A DNA stretch of 64,000 nucleotides, from assembly GCA_024234435.1 (NCBI GenBank), contig JACKOF010000002.1:124001-188000 (forward strand), read 5' to 3'. The notes under the pieces are model-generated. The model had not been told where the DNA came from. It saw nothing but the letters and a program-made list of their open reading frames with translations, and searched no databases. The DNA is from Pseudomonadales bacterium (GTDB lineage: Bacteria; Pseudomonadota; Gammaproteobacteria; Pseudomonadales; Porticoccaceae). Positions 18,823 to 28,440 of this stretch are shown here, piece by piece (within the stretch, counting starts at the first letter, position 1; the number at the start of each line of letters is the position of its first letter). The position numbers and the translations under genes are program-made.

Positions 18823-18828
18823 GGTTTT

Positions 18829-20055
18829 TCATCCCTGTGTGCGCACGGAGCTCTCCAAAAGTTCGCCTACCAGCGGCAGGTTTTCTGCCCAATTAAAGTC
18901 ATTCATGACTTTTAAACGCGCCTGAGGACCGATCTCCACGTATTCGCCGTTAATAATTTTTTCAGCAAATTGAATCAATTCGCTTTCTGTGTCAGCCAAA
19001 ACCACATGCTTCCCATGCTCTGCGAGGATCCCTTCCAGACCCGGGCCTGTCACCAGCGTTGTTTTTGCCATTGCCATGGCTTCAAGAACCTTGTTCTGGA
19101 TACCTCGTGCAATTCGCATGGGAGCCACCGCTGCGAGAGCATACTTCAGGTAGGGGCGAACATCTTCAACCCGACCTGTTACTACCACCCCCGGCTTTTT
19201 GCCTAACTGTAATACTGCATCGGTCGGCTTGCTGCCCACAATATAAAATCTGATCTCAGGGTGCTTCTCCAACAATCTGGGGAAGATATCACTGGCAAAC
19301 CACTCAACCGCATCCACATTGGGCCAGTAATCCATCGCCCCGGTAAACACCAGTACACGTGCTCCGTCCGGGTAGGGGTTTAGCAGCTCGGTGTCCGGAC
19401 TGAAATACGCGGTATCCACACCATTATTATAAAAGTCGACCTTGCCTTTCACCTCTGGCGCCAGTTGCCTGAACAAGTCAGCTTCTGCCGAAGAAACAAA
19501 CAGGCTGGCATCAAAGACTTTTGCAATAGACTTCTCGACGGCAAGCAGTGTTCTGGATTCGCGACGATAAACCCAACTCAGGGGCCAGTGTTTTTTCGCT
19601 TCATACTGGCGCCATTTATCGGAATCTATATCGACAAAGTCGATGATTTTTCTGGTCGGACTGGCACCATCAGCCATAACGTACTGTGCCATGGGAGACG
19701 AATAAGCCACTACCCGCTCTATCTTATGTTGTTTGCGTTGCTGACTTACCCAGCCAGACAGGCCGCTGTTTTCATAGTAGGGCAAGGACAGAGGGCGACC
19801 ACTGAAGAACCCTTTCAGACTCCTTATTTTCGCCCGGAAAGGATCCAGCTTGACCAGGCAACTATCCTCACACAACCCCTCGACAACAGATGTGTATTGC
19901 CAGTCATTGTCATCATCGACAAACGCAGCCAGAAATACCCGGTAATGCTCGCAAAGGTATTTCAGCAAATGGTAGGAGCGTATTTTGTCACCCTTGTCAG
20001 GAGGATACGGGATACGATGACAAAGAAATAACAGTGGCTCTTTTTCAGTGCCCAT
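18829..20055 (-). CDS. XrtA-associated glycosyltransferase (TIGR03087 type)
   Basis: A 408-residue GT-B glycosyltransferase. The start segment PLLFLCHRIPYPPDKGDKIR is the signature of the sugar transferase that accompanies EpsH1/XrtA, and VFTGAMDYWPNVDAVEWF plus LEAMAMAKTTLVTGPGLEGI are the donor-side motifs. AGGAATATGT precedes the ATG at 20055. Six bases separate it from xrtA, so it belongs to the same transcript. Confidence 0.92.
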   Translation of the reverse strand: MGTEKEPLLFLCHRIPYPPDKGDKIRSYHLLKYLCEHYRVFLAAFVDDDNDWQYTSVVEGLCEDSCLVKLDPFRAKIRSLKGFFSGRPLSLPYYENSGLSGWVSQQRKQHKIERVVAYSSPMAQYVMADGASPTRKIIDFVDIDSDKWRQYEAKKHWPLSWVYRRESRTLLAVEKSIAKVFDASLFVSSAEADLFRQLAPEVKGKVDFYNNGVDTAYFSPDTELLNPYPDGARVLVFTGAMDYWPNVDAVEWFASDIFPRLLEKHPEIRFYIVGSKPTDAVLQLGKKPGVVVTGRVEDVRPYLKYALAAVAPMRIARGIQNKVLEAMAMAKTTLVTGPGLEGILAEHGKHVVLADTESELIQFAEKIINGEYVEIGPQARLKVMNDFNWAENLPLVGELLESSVRTQG

Positions 20056-20144
20056 ACATATTCCTGATCAGATAGCCACGTTGCTGCGTTTGTCGCAATG
20101 ACCGGAATAGGGACAGATAATCAGGCAATACCATCGACATCATT

Positions 20145-21176
20145 TCACCCAAGACTCTTTGCCAGAAAGGGGCCAACCCGATTTGAAATACATACAGGCA
20201 GCTTTTTCCAGCTTTTGATAAAGAACTGATACTTCGGGTTCATCGGATTGACTTCCGGTATTTCCGTGGATTTCACCAGATAGTACTGGTAGTAAAGTGG
20301 TGCCGGCTCAAAACCCCAGTTCTTTTTAAACTTGAAAGCCCCGGTGTCATTTTTACTGCGTCCAAAATCAAAAATGCGCAGCCCTTCATCCACTGAACGC
20401 CGCATCAACTCCCAATACATAAAGTCATTCACGCCTTTAATATTGCGGGCAATAGCAAGACTGCCTCCATAATAAGGCAACACTTCATCCTTGAAATAAA
20501 AGCTCATGACCCCGGCAATATCCTGACCTTCATGCTGAATCATGAGCACCTTGCAATCATCACCAAATTCTTCCCGCAATATTCGAAAATATTTCCGGGA
20601 AAAAACCGGTGTTCCGAGATTGCGCAGGCTTTCTGAGTAAACCCGATAAATTCTGTCTGAGCCCTCATCAGGCTCACTGATTAATCCGGCGTTTATGCCC
20701 TTTCTCACCATGGCCCGCTGTTTTGCCGGAATGGCCTTCATGTTCACATCATGATCAGAATCCATCTCCTTGCGAAAAGTAGAATACAGATCTTTGGTGG
20801 GCCAGCCGGGTTCTGATGATTTTGTATTTCTTAACTCGAGAGCATCAACATTCAACTGTTCAGCCAGTCGGCATGCGGCTTCTCGCAAAGAGGACGCTGC
20901 CTCTTCATTGTCGGCAACGATGCCCCCATACACACAAAACGGTGTGGAAGTCAGATTACTTCCAAACAACCGGCTTTTGACATGCGCCAGAGGCAAAACA
21001 CCTTCGATTCGCCCCGCCTTCTCTGAAAAAAGAAAATAGGTGGTATGCCCAAACGCCCGTTTAAGCACCTTTGCCCACCCTGATAGATGAAAGAAAGTTG
21101 ACGAATCTGCGCGGTTTACATAATCGTCCCACCGCGAACAATCGGTTTCATACAGTTGATGAACTACATGCGTCAT
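20145..21176 (-). CDS. FemAB-related protein, XrtA system
   Basis: About 343 residues starting with MTHVVHQLYETDCSRWDDYV; the frame is open to 21257 but the ATG at 21176 fits the family's normal start. The double-GNAT FemAB fold is indicated by STFFHLSGWAKVLKRAFGH, LEGVLPLAHVKS-type segment and DFGRSKNDTGAFKFKKNWG near the C-terminus, characteristic of the PEP-CTERM-associated FemAB family (TIGR03019 type). These proteins probably transfer an amino-acyl group onto a polymer or carrier; the acceptor is unknown. The gene overlaps the end of the deacetylase by 29 bp. Confidence 0.92.
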   Translation of the reverse strand: MTHVVHQLYETDCSRWDDYVNRADSSTFFHLSGWAKVLKRAFGHTTYFLFSEKAGRIEGVLPLAHVKSRLFGSNLTSTPFCVYGGIVADNEEAASSLREAACRLAEQLNVDALELRNTKSSEPGWPTKDLYSTFRKEMDSDHDVNMKAIPAKQRAMVRKGINAGLISEPDEGSDRIYRVYSESLRNLGTPVFSRKYFRILREEFGDDCKVLMIQHEGQDIAGVMSFYFKDEVLPYYGGSLAIARNIKGVNDFMYWELMRRSVDEGLRIFDFGRSKNDTGAFKFKKNWGFEPAPLYYQYYLVKSTEIPEVNPMNPKYQFFIKSWKKLPVCISNRVGPFLAKSLG

Positions 21177-22056
21177 CCGCGCTCCACTCCTGATACTGCG
21201 AAAGCTCTCTATCGTTACCAAGAAAAATTTCATCCACCCGACCCCAGCTAAAATCATCCATCAAGCGCGATAGTCTAGGCTGCATTTTTTTCAGGTTGAG
21301 ATAGTGGCGAAATTTCGACCGTCTACTGGCATGAGTGAGTCTGGGCTGATCGGGATCCACCTCCCAGGGATGGAAATAAAAAATTCCCGACTGCTGATCC
21401 TTGTTGTTCACCTGCCTCATTGCCCACCGGGAAAAACTGTAGGGGAACAACCGAAACCAGCCACCGCCACCACAATTAATATTTCGCCCGGCAAGGTTGA
21501 TGGTGGTAATAGGTATTTCAAGAAGCCGGTTTTGCGCTGCCCGGAATGCAAACCTTGGCCCACCGGGAAGCCCGTAGAGGTCGTGCTTGATGGGCACTGT
21601 ACTGGAGCTGTATTGATAACCCGCATCGGCCAGTACATCCAGAGCCCACAGATTGCTCGCACATATGGAATAACTGGCAGCACGGTAACCTTTCACCTGC
21701 TCTCCGGAAAGATCCTCCAGAAAACCACGGGTCCGTGTTACGTCTTCTCTGAATGAAACCTTATCCTGTTGGGTGACGCGCGTGTGCTCCCAACCATGGC
21801 TGGCCAGCTCATGACCGCCACTCACAATCTTCCTGACCAGATGAGGGTAGCGCTCTGCCACCCAGCCCAGCGTAAAAAATGTCGCTTTCACATTTTTCTC
21901 ATCGAACAGCTGTAAGGTGCGCTCTACGTTCGCTTCCACGCGACAAGGCAATTTGCCCCAGTCTTCTTTACTGACACAATTCTCGAATGCAGAGACCTGA
22001 AAATAGTCTTCCACATCCACTGACATGGCATTTTTAGGCGATATAAATTTTTCCAT
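21148..22056 (-). CDS. XrtA-associated polysaccharide deacetylase (DUF3473)
   Basis: About 302 residues from ATG 22056, which has GGGG six nt upstream; the frame is open to 22113 but that start would overlap wecB. NAMSVDVEDYFQVSAFE is the signature opening of the TIGR03006-type deacetylase, HGWEHTRV carries the metal ligands, and the C-terminal part (FYFHPWEVDPDQPR) is the DUF3473 extension. It lies directly downstream of UDP-GlcNAc 2-epimerase, consistent with an N-acetylated sugar in the polymer being de-N-acetylated (inference). Confidence 0.93.
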   Translation of the reverse strand: MEKFISPKNAMSVDVEDYFQVSAFENCVSKEDWGKLPCRVEANVERTLQLFDEKNVKATFFTLGWVAERYPHLVRKIVSGGHELASHGWEHTRVTQQDKVSFREDVTRTRGFLEDLSGEQVKGYRAASYSICASNLWALDVLADAGYQYSSSTVPIKHDLYGLPGGPRFAFRAAQNRLLEIPITTINLAGRNINCGGGGWFRLFPYSFSRWAMRQVNNKDQQSGIFYFHPWEVDPDQPRLTHASRRSKFRHYLNLKKMQPRLSRLMDDFSWGRVDEIFLGNDRELSQYQEWSADDACSSSTV

Positions 22057-22084
22057 CACAGCCCCGCTGCTACGACAATAGCCA

Positions 22085-23266
22085 TCACGTTTTCGCCTTT
22101 TCCTGCTGCTCACTTTTGAGGCCTCTGGCTTGATGGCTGTTTAACCAGGATTTTAAAACTTCAACGATTCTTTCTGCCGCTTTGCCATCCCAAAACTCTG
22201 GTGCACGACCAACCTTGCCTCCGGTTTCCATAACCTCCCGATAAGCAACCATGATCTTTTCACGATCCGTTCCAACAACCGTATTCGTTCCCTCTTCAGC
22301 CGTAATCGGTCGCTCTGTACTTTCACGAAGCGTGATACAGGGTACGCCAAGCGCCGTCGTTTCCTCCTGAATACCGCCGGAATCGGTCAGCACCACTCTG
22401 GCATCCTTCATCAACCCCAGCATCTCGCGATAACCCTGGGGCGGCAACAAGATAAAGTTTCCTGCTGATAACATGTCATCCAGAGCAAAGTCTGTAATCC
22501 GCTGCCGAGTCCTGGGGTGTACGGGAAAAACCAGTGGTATTTCCTGGCTAATCTCAGATAGCACACTCAATAAACGCCGTAACGTTTGTTCGTCATCCAC
22601 ATTCGAGGGTCGATGCAGCGTTACCAGGCCATAATCAGAAAATTCCTGCTTCTCCAGAAAACCGGGGCATTGGTGGCGAACCGTTTCTTTGACTGATACC
22701 GCAGATTCCAGATTAAACAGCAGGGTATCAATCATCACATTCCCCGCGAAGTAAACCTTGTCACGAGCAATACCCTCGCGGACAAGATTGTCTTCAGCGG
22801 AGCGCTCCGTGGTAAACAGCAAATCTGAAATCTGATCAGTTAAGACCCGATTAATCTCTTCGGGCATGGAGCGATCTCCACTGCGAAGCCCTGCTTCAAC
22901 GTGAATCACGGGAATACCTTTCTTCACCGCCACCAGGGCACAGGCGATTGTGGAGTTCACATCACCTACCACCAAAACAGCGTCCGGACGATTTTTATCC
23001 AGCTCCGGCTCAAAACGCTTCATTATTTCCGCCGTTTGCTCGGCATGAGAGCCGGAACCCACACCGAGATCAATATCCGGTTCGGGGATCTGCAGCTGGT
23101 CAAAAAAAGAAGTTTTCATGGCCTTATCGTAGTGTTGACCCGTGTGGAGCAACCGGCCAATCAGACCCGATTCAGGTGCACTCAATGCACGCATGATGGG
23201 GGCGATCTTCATAAAATTTGGGCGTGCGCCGACAACACAGAGAATTTGTGGCGTGTTATTCTTCAT
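22085..23266 (-). CDS. wecB: UDP-N-acetylglucosamine 2-epimerase (non-hydrolysing)
   Basis: A 393-residue enzyme. CVVGARPNFMKIAPIMRAL at the N-terminus, HVEAGLRSGDRSMPEEINR in the middle and LTDSGGIQEETTALGVPC near the C-terminus are the WecB signatures. It interconverts UDP-GlcNAc and UDP-ManNAc, giving a ManNAc-type precursor for the exopolysaccharide. It lies in the operon between the outer-membrane barrel and the deacetylase, 12 bp downstream of the former. The length is normal for the family. Confidence 0.95.
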   Translation of the reverse strand: MKNNTPQILCVVGARPNFMKIAPIMRALSAPESGLIGRLLHTGQHYDKAMKTSFFDQLQIPEPDIDLGVGSGSHAEQTAEIMKRFEPELDKNRPDAVLVVGDVNSTIACALVAVKKGIPVIHVEAGLRSGDRSMPEEINRVLTDQISDLLFTTERSAEDNLVREGIARDKVYFAGNVMIDTLLFNLESAVSVKETVRHQCPGFLEKQEFSDYGLVTLHRPSNVDDEQTLRRLLSVLSEISQEIPLVFPVHPRTRQRITDFALDDMLSAGNFILLPPQGYREMLGLMKDARVVLTDSGGIQEETTALGVPCITLRESTERPITAEEGTNTVVGTDREKIMVAYREVMETGGKVGRAPEFWDGKAAERIVEVLKSWLNSHQARGLKSEQQEKAKT

Positions 23267-23278
23267 TTCCGAGGGTTC

Positions 23279-24742
23279 CTAAAGGGCTAGCGAAAACTGC
23301 AGGCTGATTCTGTTCTCATCGTAAGTATCGTTTAACCGATCCGAGTCTCGTTCTGAATAACTGTACCTCAACTCAACATCAGTATTTTCACCCAGCTGCC
23401 TGGAAAGACCAAAGGAAATATGGAAGGTATCAAATTTCAGCCCGGCGCCATCTTCTTGCGACTGCCAGCTGACTCTGGAATCAACTGAAAGATCCGAAGA
23501 GAGTTTTCGGTCTGCAGAAATACCATAAGACTGAAATAACACATCGGTATTGATATCCTGCCGTACCTGCTTTGAACGACGTGCAGAGAAAGTCACAGTG
23601 GTACGTTTTCCACGCACAGCAAATGAACTGTCCAGGCTTTCATTGACGAAGATACCCTGGTCTTCAAAAGTAGTACTGTCCAGTAAGGTCCGGAGAGCTT
23701 CTGCCAACTCGGGGTCAATATCGTTACCAAATGCGTCCTGGGCAAGGAACGGGGTAAAATTACCCCTCTCTGATCGGGTATCTGTCAACGAGCGAACATA
23801 ATCGACCGAAAAAGTCGTGCGTCTGGTGCGATGCTCAATACTGAAGCGGGGAGTGGAACCAAAGTATCGCTCACCATATCCAGCTTCCACAATCGTTCGT
23901 TCGGTAGGCGTCCAGCGAAGACCAACATCCCAGAAGCTGTCATCAATATCAATTGTGTCGAAGGTCTCGTAGGTATTCCATTCCTCACCCACCGTACCAT
24001 TGACCTGCCACTTCCGGCTCAACTGATAGCCCAGGCGCAAGCTGGCTGAGGTGCGCTCGTTGTCAGCATCCCTTGTTGGCTGGGAAGGGTCATCCTCAAA
24101 TGTTGTCTCGTCGTACTCGCCGAGCAGTCGCCAGGATAATCTGGTGAAATCAGGGCCACTGCTAAGTGAAACCTCTGCCGAATCACTGGTGCTATCAGCC
24201 AGTGCTCCTCCTTTATAGCTTTGCTCATCATAGGAATATTCCATTCTGAACTCAGCGAACTGCTTGAAGCGATGCACAACGTAGGGAGTCACGGAATAAT
24301 CATAAGTGGTGGTAACGTTGCCGGTAGCATTCAGCTGGTTACCCGCTGCAGCGAAGGGATTAATGACTGTCTGGCCCACCCGGGCAGCGCCCTCAACAAA
24401 AAAGAAGTCTTCAAGCAGTTCAACTTCTGCATTAACGCGGCCCTGAGGGTTGAAGTTATCCGCATCGCCATCAAGATCGTTGAACTGGAAAGAGGCGACA
24501 GCATCAAGGCTTGCCCGCCGACCTTCACCTTTTATTGTGAACGAGGGGGTAAGCACAGTAATAAACTCGCTCTCCTCACCCTCTTCATCCAGCCCGACGT
24601 TATCCGTATAAACACCACCGACGCTGACACTGGCACTGTTCTCCCAATCGCCAGATAATGCGGCTAACGGAAAGCAGGCAGCAGAGATGATGAAACACCA
24701 CTGGATTGCCTGAGCCAGGGGCTTCTGTTTGAACGTTATCAT
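23279..24742 (-). CDS. XrtA/PEP-CTERM system-associated outer membrane beta-barrel protein
   Basis: About 487 residues from ATG 24742, which has AGGAG ten nt upstream; upstream in-frame codons to 24814 are not needed. A signal peptide (AIQWCFIISAACFPLAALS) is followed by GDWENSASVSVGGVYTDNVGL and by long alternating strands ending in a phenylalanine-type barrel end (ISLQFSLAL). This pattern is that of the TIGR03016 outer-membrane family of exosortase-A loci, thought to be an export pore or assembly factor for the polysaccharide. It is encoded between the tyrosine autokinase and WecB. Confidence 0.92.
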   Translation of the reverse strand: MITFKQKPLAQAIQWCFIISAACFPLAALSGDWENSASVSVGGVYTDNVGLDEEGEESEFITVLTPSFTIKGEGRRASLDAVASFQFNDLDGDADNFNPQGRVNAEVELLEDFFFVEGAARVGQTVINPFAAAGNQLNATGNVTTTYDYSVTPYVVHRFKQFAEFRMEYSYDEQSYKGGALADSTSDSAEVSLSSGPDFTRLSWRLLGEYDETTFEDDPSQPTRDADNERTSASLRLGYQLSRKWQVNGTVGEEWNTYETFDTIDIDDSFWDVGLRWTPTERTIVEAGYGERYFGSTPRFSIEHRTRRTTFSVDYVRSLTDTRSERGNFTPFLAQDAFGNDIDPELAEALRTLLDSTTFEDQGIFVNESLDSSFAVRGKRTTVTFSARRSKQVRQDINTDVLFQSYGISADRKLSSDLSVDSRVSWQSQEDGAGLKFDTFHISFGLSRQLGENTDVELRYSYSERDSDRLNDTYDENRISLQFSLAL

Positions 24743-24755
24743 ACAAATGCTCCTG

Positions 24756-25715
24756 TCAGCTCCTGTCTTCGCCAGCCCTGACTCGGTCAGAACCATAGCC
24801 GTAACCGTAGCCATAACCTCTGCCGTAAAGGTGGGTATCCCATGGATATTGTCTGGCTTTATTCAAAACCATACCAACCACTTTGTCGTCACTTATCTGC
24901 CCTACGGCCTGAGCAACAGCATCCTTTGCCGTTTTTTCAGCCTCAACAACAAAGACAATCTGCCCCATCAAATTAGCCAGAACATTGGCCTCGCTGGTTT
25001 GTAGCAGTGGCGGCGAATCAAAGATAATAATTCGGTCTGGGTAACGGCTCGACAACTCCTCCATCAACCGCAGCATTCGATCACTGGCAAGTAACTCTGT
25101 TGCTCGGTCATTCACATGTCCGGCCGGAATCAAGCGGATATTAGGGATATTGCTCTGCAGCAACACATCCTCAATGCCAATCTCGTCATGCTGCAATACA
25201 TCAATTAGCCCGGGGGCGTCATCTGACACTCCCAGCATTCTACTCGAAGAAGCCTTGGCCACATCAGCATCAACAAACAGAACCGTCTTGTTACTCTCCA
25301 TCGACATACTCATCATCAAATTAACCGCTGAGAATGTCTTTCCTTCACCTTCCAGTGAGCTGGTCACCATAATAAGGTTCGGGTTCTCAATAGCTCCCGC
25401 TCCCTCACCGGCAATGTTACGCAGTAAGGGACGCTTGATTGCACGGTATTCCTCGGCAATCTGAGTCCTGGGTTTATCGGGGGTAATCACCCCCAACTCT
25501 GCCAGCCGCGATAGGGGCAGCTCAATGATTTCCTTGTTGTTCACCCGGCCTTGCGCTGCATCCGGACGAATCGCTACGGCATCATCAACAAAGGAAGCCG
25601 GTGCAGGTTCTGCCCGAAAATCGTCTGCGATAAAATCGTCCACTGCATCCGGATTTTTCGGCTTGCCTGAACTCTTTTTCCCCAGTTTTTCAACCGCTTT
25701 TTCAATTGTACTCAT
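24756..25715 (-). CDS. Exopolysaccharide tyrosine autokinase (XrtA locus type)
   Basis: About 319 residues from MSTIEKAVEKLGKK (ATG 25715). BY-kinase features are seen in order: Walker A SSLEGEGKT, Walker A' FVDADVAK, Walker B IIFDSPP. The C-terminus is a tyrosine cluster (GRGYGYGYGYGS) that would be autophosphorylated and control chain length together with the Wzz-like partner encoded immediately upstream. The protein is cytoplasmic and lacks its own membrane domain, as in TIGR03018-type kinases. The phosphorylation cycle is family knowledge; the partner is inferred from adjacency. Confidence 0.94.
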   Translation of the reverse strand: MSTIEKAVEKLGKKSSGKPKNPDAVDDFIADDFRAEPAPASFVDDAVAIRPDAAQGRVNNKEIIELPLSRLAELGVITPDKPRTQIAEEYRAIKRPLLRNIAGEGAGAIENPNLIMVTSSLEGEGKTFSAVNLMMSMSMESNKTVLFVDADVAKASSSRMLGVSDDAPGLIDVLQHDEIGIEDVLLQSNIPNIRLIPAGHVNDRATELLASDRMLRLMEELSSRYPDRIIIFDSPPLLQTSEANVLANLMGQIVFVVEAEKTAKDAVAQAVGQISDDKVVGMVLNKARQYPWDTHLYGRGYGYGYGYGSDRVRAGEDRS

Positions 25716-25794
25716 ACGAATCCATCGCACTTATCATCAGTTTTTATTGGCTTTCCGTCATTAGCCCTTTTCAAAAGCCAATTCAATAGTTGCA

Positions 25795-27336
25795 TTACAT
25801 TAATAACCATTGCTGTCCAATGGTGACGCCAGCAAAAAGCAGCATCAGGCAGACTGTCAGCACCAGAAACTGGATATTTCGAACCGACGCCATCTTTTGC
25901 TGTGCAGCCGTCGGTATAAACGTTACGCTGCCCAGCACGGGCAACCCGGTGGCCAACCGAAGATCACCTTGCCCGGATATCACCGGTCGCAGCAATGACA
26001 TCAGCAAAGCAACACCCACACCCACACCCAAAGACAGCACTAGCACACCCGCATTCAGCAACAGCTTGTTTGGCTTGTTTGGTTTCAATGGAACAAAGGG
26101 AGGGTCTATCACTTTGAAGACCAAATCGTTTGCCTGCTGCTCGACATCTTCAGAAATGCGTGCAGATTCACGACGCTGAAGAAGCTCGGTATGCTGCTGG
26201 GAAACCACCTCATAATCCCGATTCAACTGAACCAGTTCTGCTTCGATAACCGGTACGCTATCCACCACTTTTTCGAGGTTTTCAACACGACTCTGGTATT
26301 CCGAAACCCTAACCTGCAACTCAGCAACACTGGCCTCTGACTCGGCAAGCATAGCCCTCATCTGCTGATAGACCGGACTGCTGCTAAGCCCGGAAAGATC
26401 TGATGACTCTCCGGCCATTGCCTTTTTCAGCTCGACGCTACGCTCCTCCTCGAGAGCGGCAATCAGGCTGTTTATCTGAACAACCTCAGGATGCTTTTCA
26501 GTGTACCGGGTTAACAGATTATCCAGTTTCGATTTAAGCAAATTAATACGCCCATCAAGAGAGGATTGCGGGGCCGAAGCAGAGCCACTGGAAAGAAATA
26601 CCGGCTGCTCACCAGACAACTGCCTTTTTAGTTCATCGCGCCGGTTTTGCATTTCACGAAGCTGAAGTTTTGCCTCACTCAGCTGATTCTGAGCCAAACT
26701 GAGTCGCTGATAGTAGCCACCGGCCTTCCCAGGCAGAATACCGGCATTTTTTTGTTTAAAACTTGCCAACCGGGATTCAGCTTCCACCAGTCTTTTTTCG
26801 TAGTCGGCTATTTGCTGATCAAGAAAGTTTTGCGCGCCAGTTGCATCACTGCGTTCGCCACCCATCGTGCTTTCAATAAAGACAGTGAGCAGTGCTTGTA
26901 CAACTTTCTTGGCAAGATCCCTGTCACCATGATAGAACGAAACAGAGTACAGAGAAGAGTTTCTTCGGCTCCCTGCCAGCTCAATGGAGCTTTTCAGTTC
27001 GGTCAGAAGCTGCTCCTTTTCTTTCTCGTTTTTGGCACGCAAATCAAGATCGGTCATCCGCATCAGCTTTTCAAGATTGGGCCTGCTGATCAATGTCCGA
27101 CTCATCAGTTCAACCCGCTGATCAATATTCGGTTGGATAGCCACCCCCCTCAGCAGCGGTCGCAAAATACTGTTGCTATCAACATGCACCCGTGCGGTTG
27201 CCAGATATTGCTTTGGCATCTGAGCCACCCATGCCCAACCCAATATCGCAACCAGCCAGGCTACCGCAAGAGCAATCCATCTGTTACGCCAAACACCTGC
27301 CACATGGGCAAAAAGCTGCCCTAATATCTCCTGCAT
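25795..27336 (-). CDS. Polysaccharide chain length determinant protein (XrtA type)
   Basis: A 513-residue Wzz/GNVR family protein. One transmembrane helix lies near residues 18-36 (WIALAVAWLVAILGWAW) and one near the C-terminus, with a long coiled-coil periplasmic region between them (AESRLASFKQKNAGILPGKAG and later heptads). The PxxP-like motif IDPPFVPLKPNKPNK precedes the second helix. It sets polymer length and works with the autokinase encoded 79 bp downstream. Matches the TIGR03007 subfamily in length and start. Confidence 0.94.
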   Translation of the reverse strand: MQEILGQLFAHVAGVWRNRWIALAVAWLVAILGWAWVAQMPKQYLATARVHVDSNSILRPLLRGVAIQPNIDQRVELMSRTLISRPNLEKLMRMTDLDLRAKNEKEKEQLLTELKSSIELAGSRRNSSLYSVSFYHGDRDLAKKVVQALLTVFIESTMGGERSDATGAQNFLDQQIADYEKRLVEAESRLASFKQKNAGILPGKAGGYYQRLSLAQNQLSEAKLQLREMQNRRDELKRQLSGEQPVFLSSGSASAPQSSLDGRINLLKSKLDNLLTRYTEKHPEVVQINSLIAALEEERSVELKKAMAGESSDLSGLSSSPVYQQMRAMLAESEASVAELQVRVSEYQSRVENLEKVVDSVPVIEAELVQLNRDYEVVSQQHTELLQRRESARISEDVEQQANDLVFKVIDPPFVPLKPNKPNKLLLNAGVLVLSLGVGVGVALLMSLLRPVISGQGDLRLATGLPVLGSVTFIPTAAQQKMASVRNIQFLVLTVCLMLLFAGVTIGQQWLLM

Positions 27337-27376
27337 TGCTTTACTCTCTCCGTGTTACAGCAGTAAAGCTGCCAAA

Positions 27377-28018
27377 TTAAAACCAGGCTTCAGGAATAAT
27401 GACTATGTCACCGGGAAACAGCGGAACATTGGCAGAAATATCACCGTTTTCAAGCAAATCAGCCAGACGAATGTTATACGTTTTCTGCTCGCCACCGAAC
27501 TGCCTCACTAAAACAGCATCATTGCCGTCAGCAAACTCCGTCAAACCGCCCACTTCAACCATCAGATCGAGCAGAGTCATGTGTTTTGAGTACGGAACTT
27601 TCAAAGGGTTAGCCGCTTCACCAATCACCCGAACCTGCTGGGAAGGGACACCCTGGAAGCCACCCACAATGACACTGACGACAGCGCTCTTCACATACTC
27701 GGAATAAGCGGCCTCAATATCCCTCGCCAATTGCGATGGCGTTTTCCCGCTAGCCTGGATGTTTTCAACCAGTCGAGTGGTAATCTTTCCATCCGGGCGA
27801 ACCTGCACATTATTCACCGTGAGCTCTTCATTGCCCCAGACAAAAATCTCCATGCTATCGCCGGGACCAATGACGTAGTCATAGTCAGGAGGCACATCAC
27901 CCCCCGTGGAAGAAAGCTCAGAATGAGTGGAACCGCAACCGGAAATCACCAGCACTGCCAAAACCGGGCAAACTGCCAGCATTACTTTTTTAACAAACAT
28001 TGAGAATTGACCAGACAC
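27377..28018 (-). CDS. Polysaccharide export lipoprotein (Wza-like)
   Basis: A 213-residue lipoprotein: signal peptide with lipobox VISGCG, then DYVIGPGDSMEIFVWGNEELTV, the Poly_export domain, and an SLBB-like domain (RVIGEAANPLKVPYS). GTG at 28018 is preferred because GGAGGGAA lies 8-9 nt upstream; an internal ATG at 28000 has no such site. It is the first gene of the long minus-strand exopolysaccharide run. Note that the ribosome-binding region AUAGGGAGGGAA contains two GGA triplets, a possible CsrA target. Confidence 0.94.
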   Translation of the reverse strand: MSGQFSMFVKKVMLAVCPVLAVLVISGCGSTHSELSSTGGDVPPDYDYVIGPGDSMEIFVWGNEELTVNNVQVRPDGKITTRLVENIQASGKTPSQLARDIEAAYSEYVKSAVVSVIVGGFQGVPSQQVRVIGEAANPLKVPYSKHMTLLDLMVEVGGLTEFADGNDAVLVRQFGGEQKTYNIRLADLLENGDISANVPLFPGDIVIIPEAWF

Positions 28019-28440
28019 CGTTCATTCCCTCCCTATGGTGTTTTGTATCGAACAGACGGCAAAAGAGTGTAGCATGACTCCAAAATGCTTGCCTAGCAAG
28101 CGATCCGGAGCACGTACTCATTTTCTATCCGCAACATTACAGCAATTATTCACCCGAACGATACCGCTCGGTAGCTGAACTACCTTTGATACAATTAACA
28201 GGCTTTTTGACTACTACTTCTCCACGGTAACGACCAGTCGGCACAGACGCAACACTCAAGACAGCGAAAACGCGAACAGCGGGTAAAGAATGATGGTTAG
28301 CGACAGAACAAAACTCGGGTACAATAGCTCTCAGCAAAGATTACCAGAGCCAAGAGTGACCCGCGCGGCACTGACTATAAGCTCGGAGCACGTCACAGAA
28401 ACAAGACAACCGCTAGCCTGAAACCGGCTCAGAGAAGGAT
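28019..28440. other. Divergent intergenic region between export operon and epsB
   Basis: 422 bp without a convincing gene. It contains a perfect short palindrome at 28087-28101 (GCTTGC-cta-GCAAGC), another at 28162-28173 (TACCG-ct-CGGTA) followed by GGTAG/CTACC arms at 28170-28184, and a direct repeat CGGAGCACGT near 28105 and 28384. These could be operators. A 63-codon frame at 28146-28337 on the minus strand has no supporting feature and is not called. Confidence 0.5.
28142..28157 (-). promoter_or_regulatory. Candidate sigma-54 promoter for the export operon
   Basis: On the minus strand CGGGTGAATAATTGCT has GG and GC exactly 10 nt apart and a perfect -12 TTGCT, but the -24 half is weak (CGGG rather than TTGGC). 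Transcription would begin about 112 nt before the export lipoprotein start. Supported by the nearby sigma-54 activator PrsR, yet a chance match is possible. Confidence 0.3.

Noticed and set aside
20085..20110. Third copy of the palindromic repeat near 20.09 kb
   Set aside because: Only one arm (TCGCAATGAC) is recognisable; too short to call.
24221..24658. 145-codon plus-strand frame inside the outer membrane protein gene
   Set aside because: Antisense shadow of a certain gene; composition is not protein-like.
28146..28337. 63-codon open frame on the minus strand in the divergent gap
   Set aside because: No ribosome-binding site, no recognisable sequence features, and it overlaps palindromes that look regulatory.
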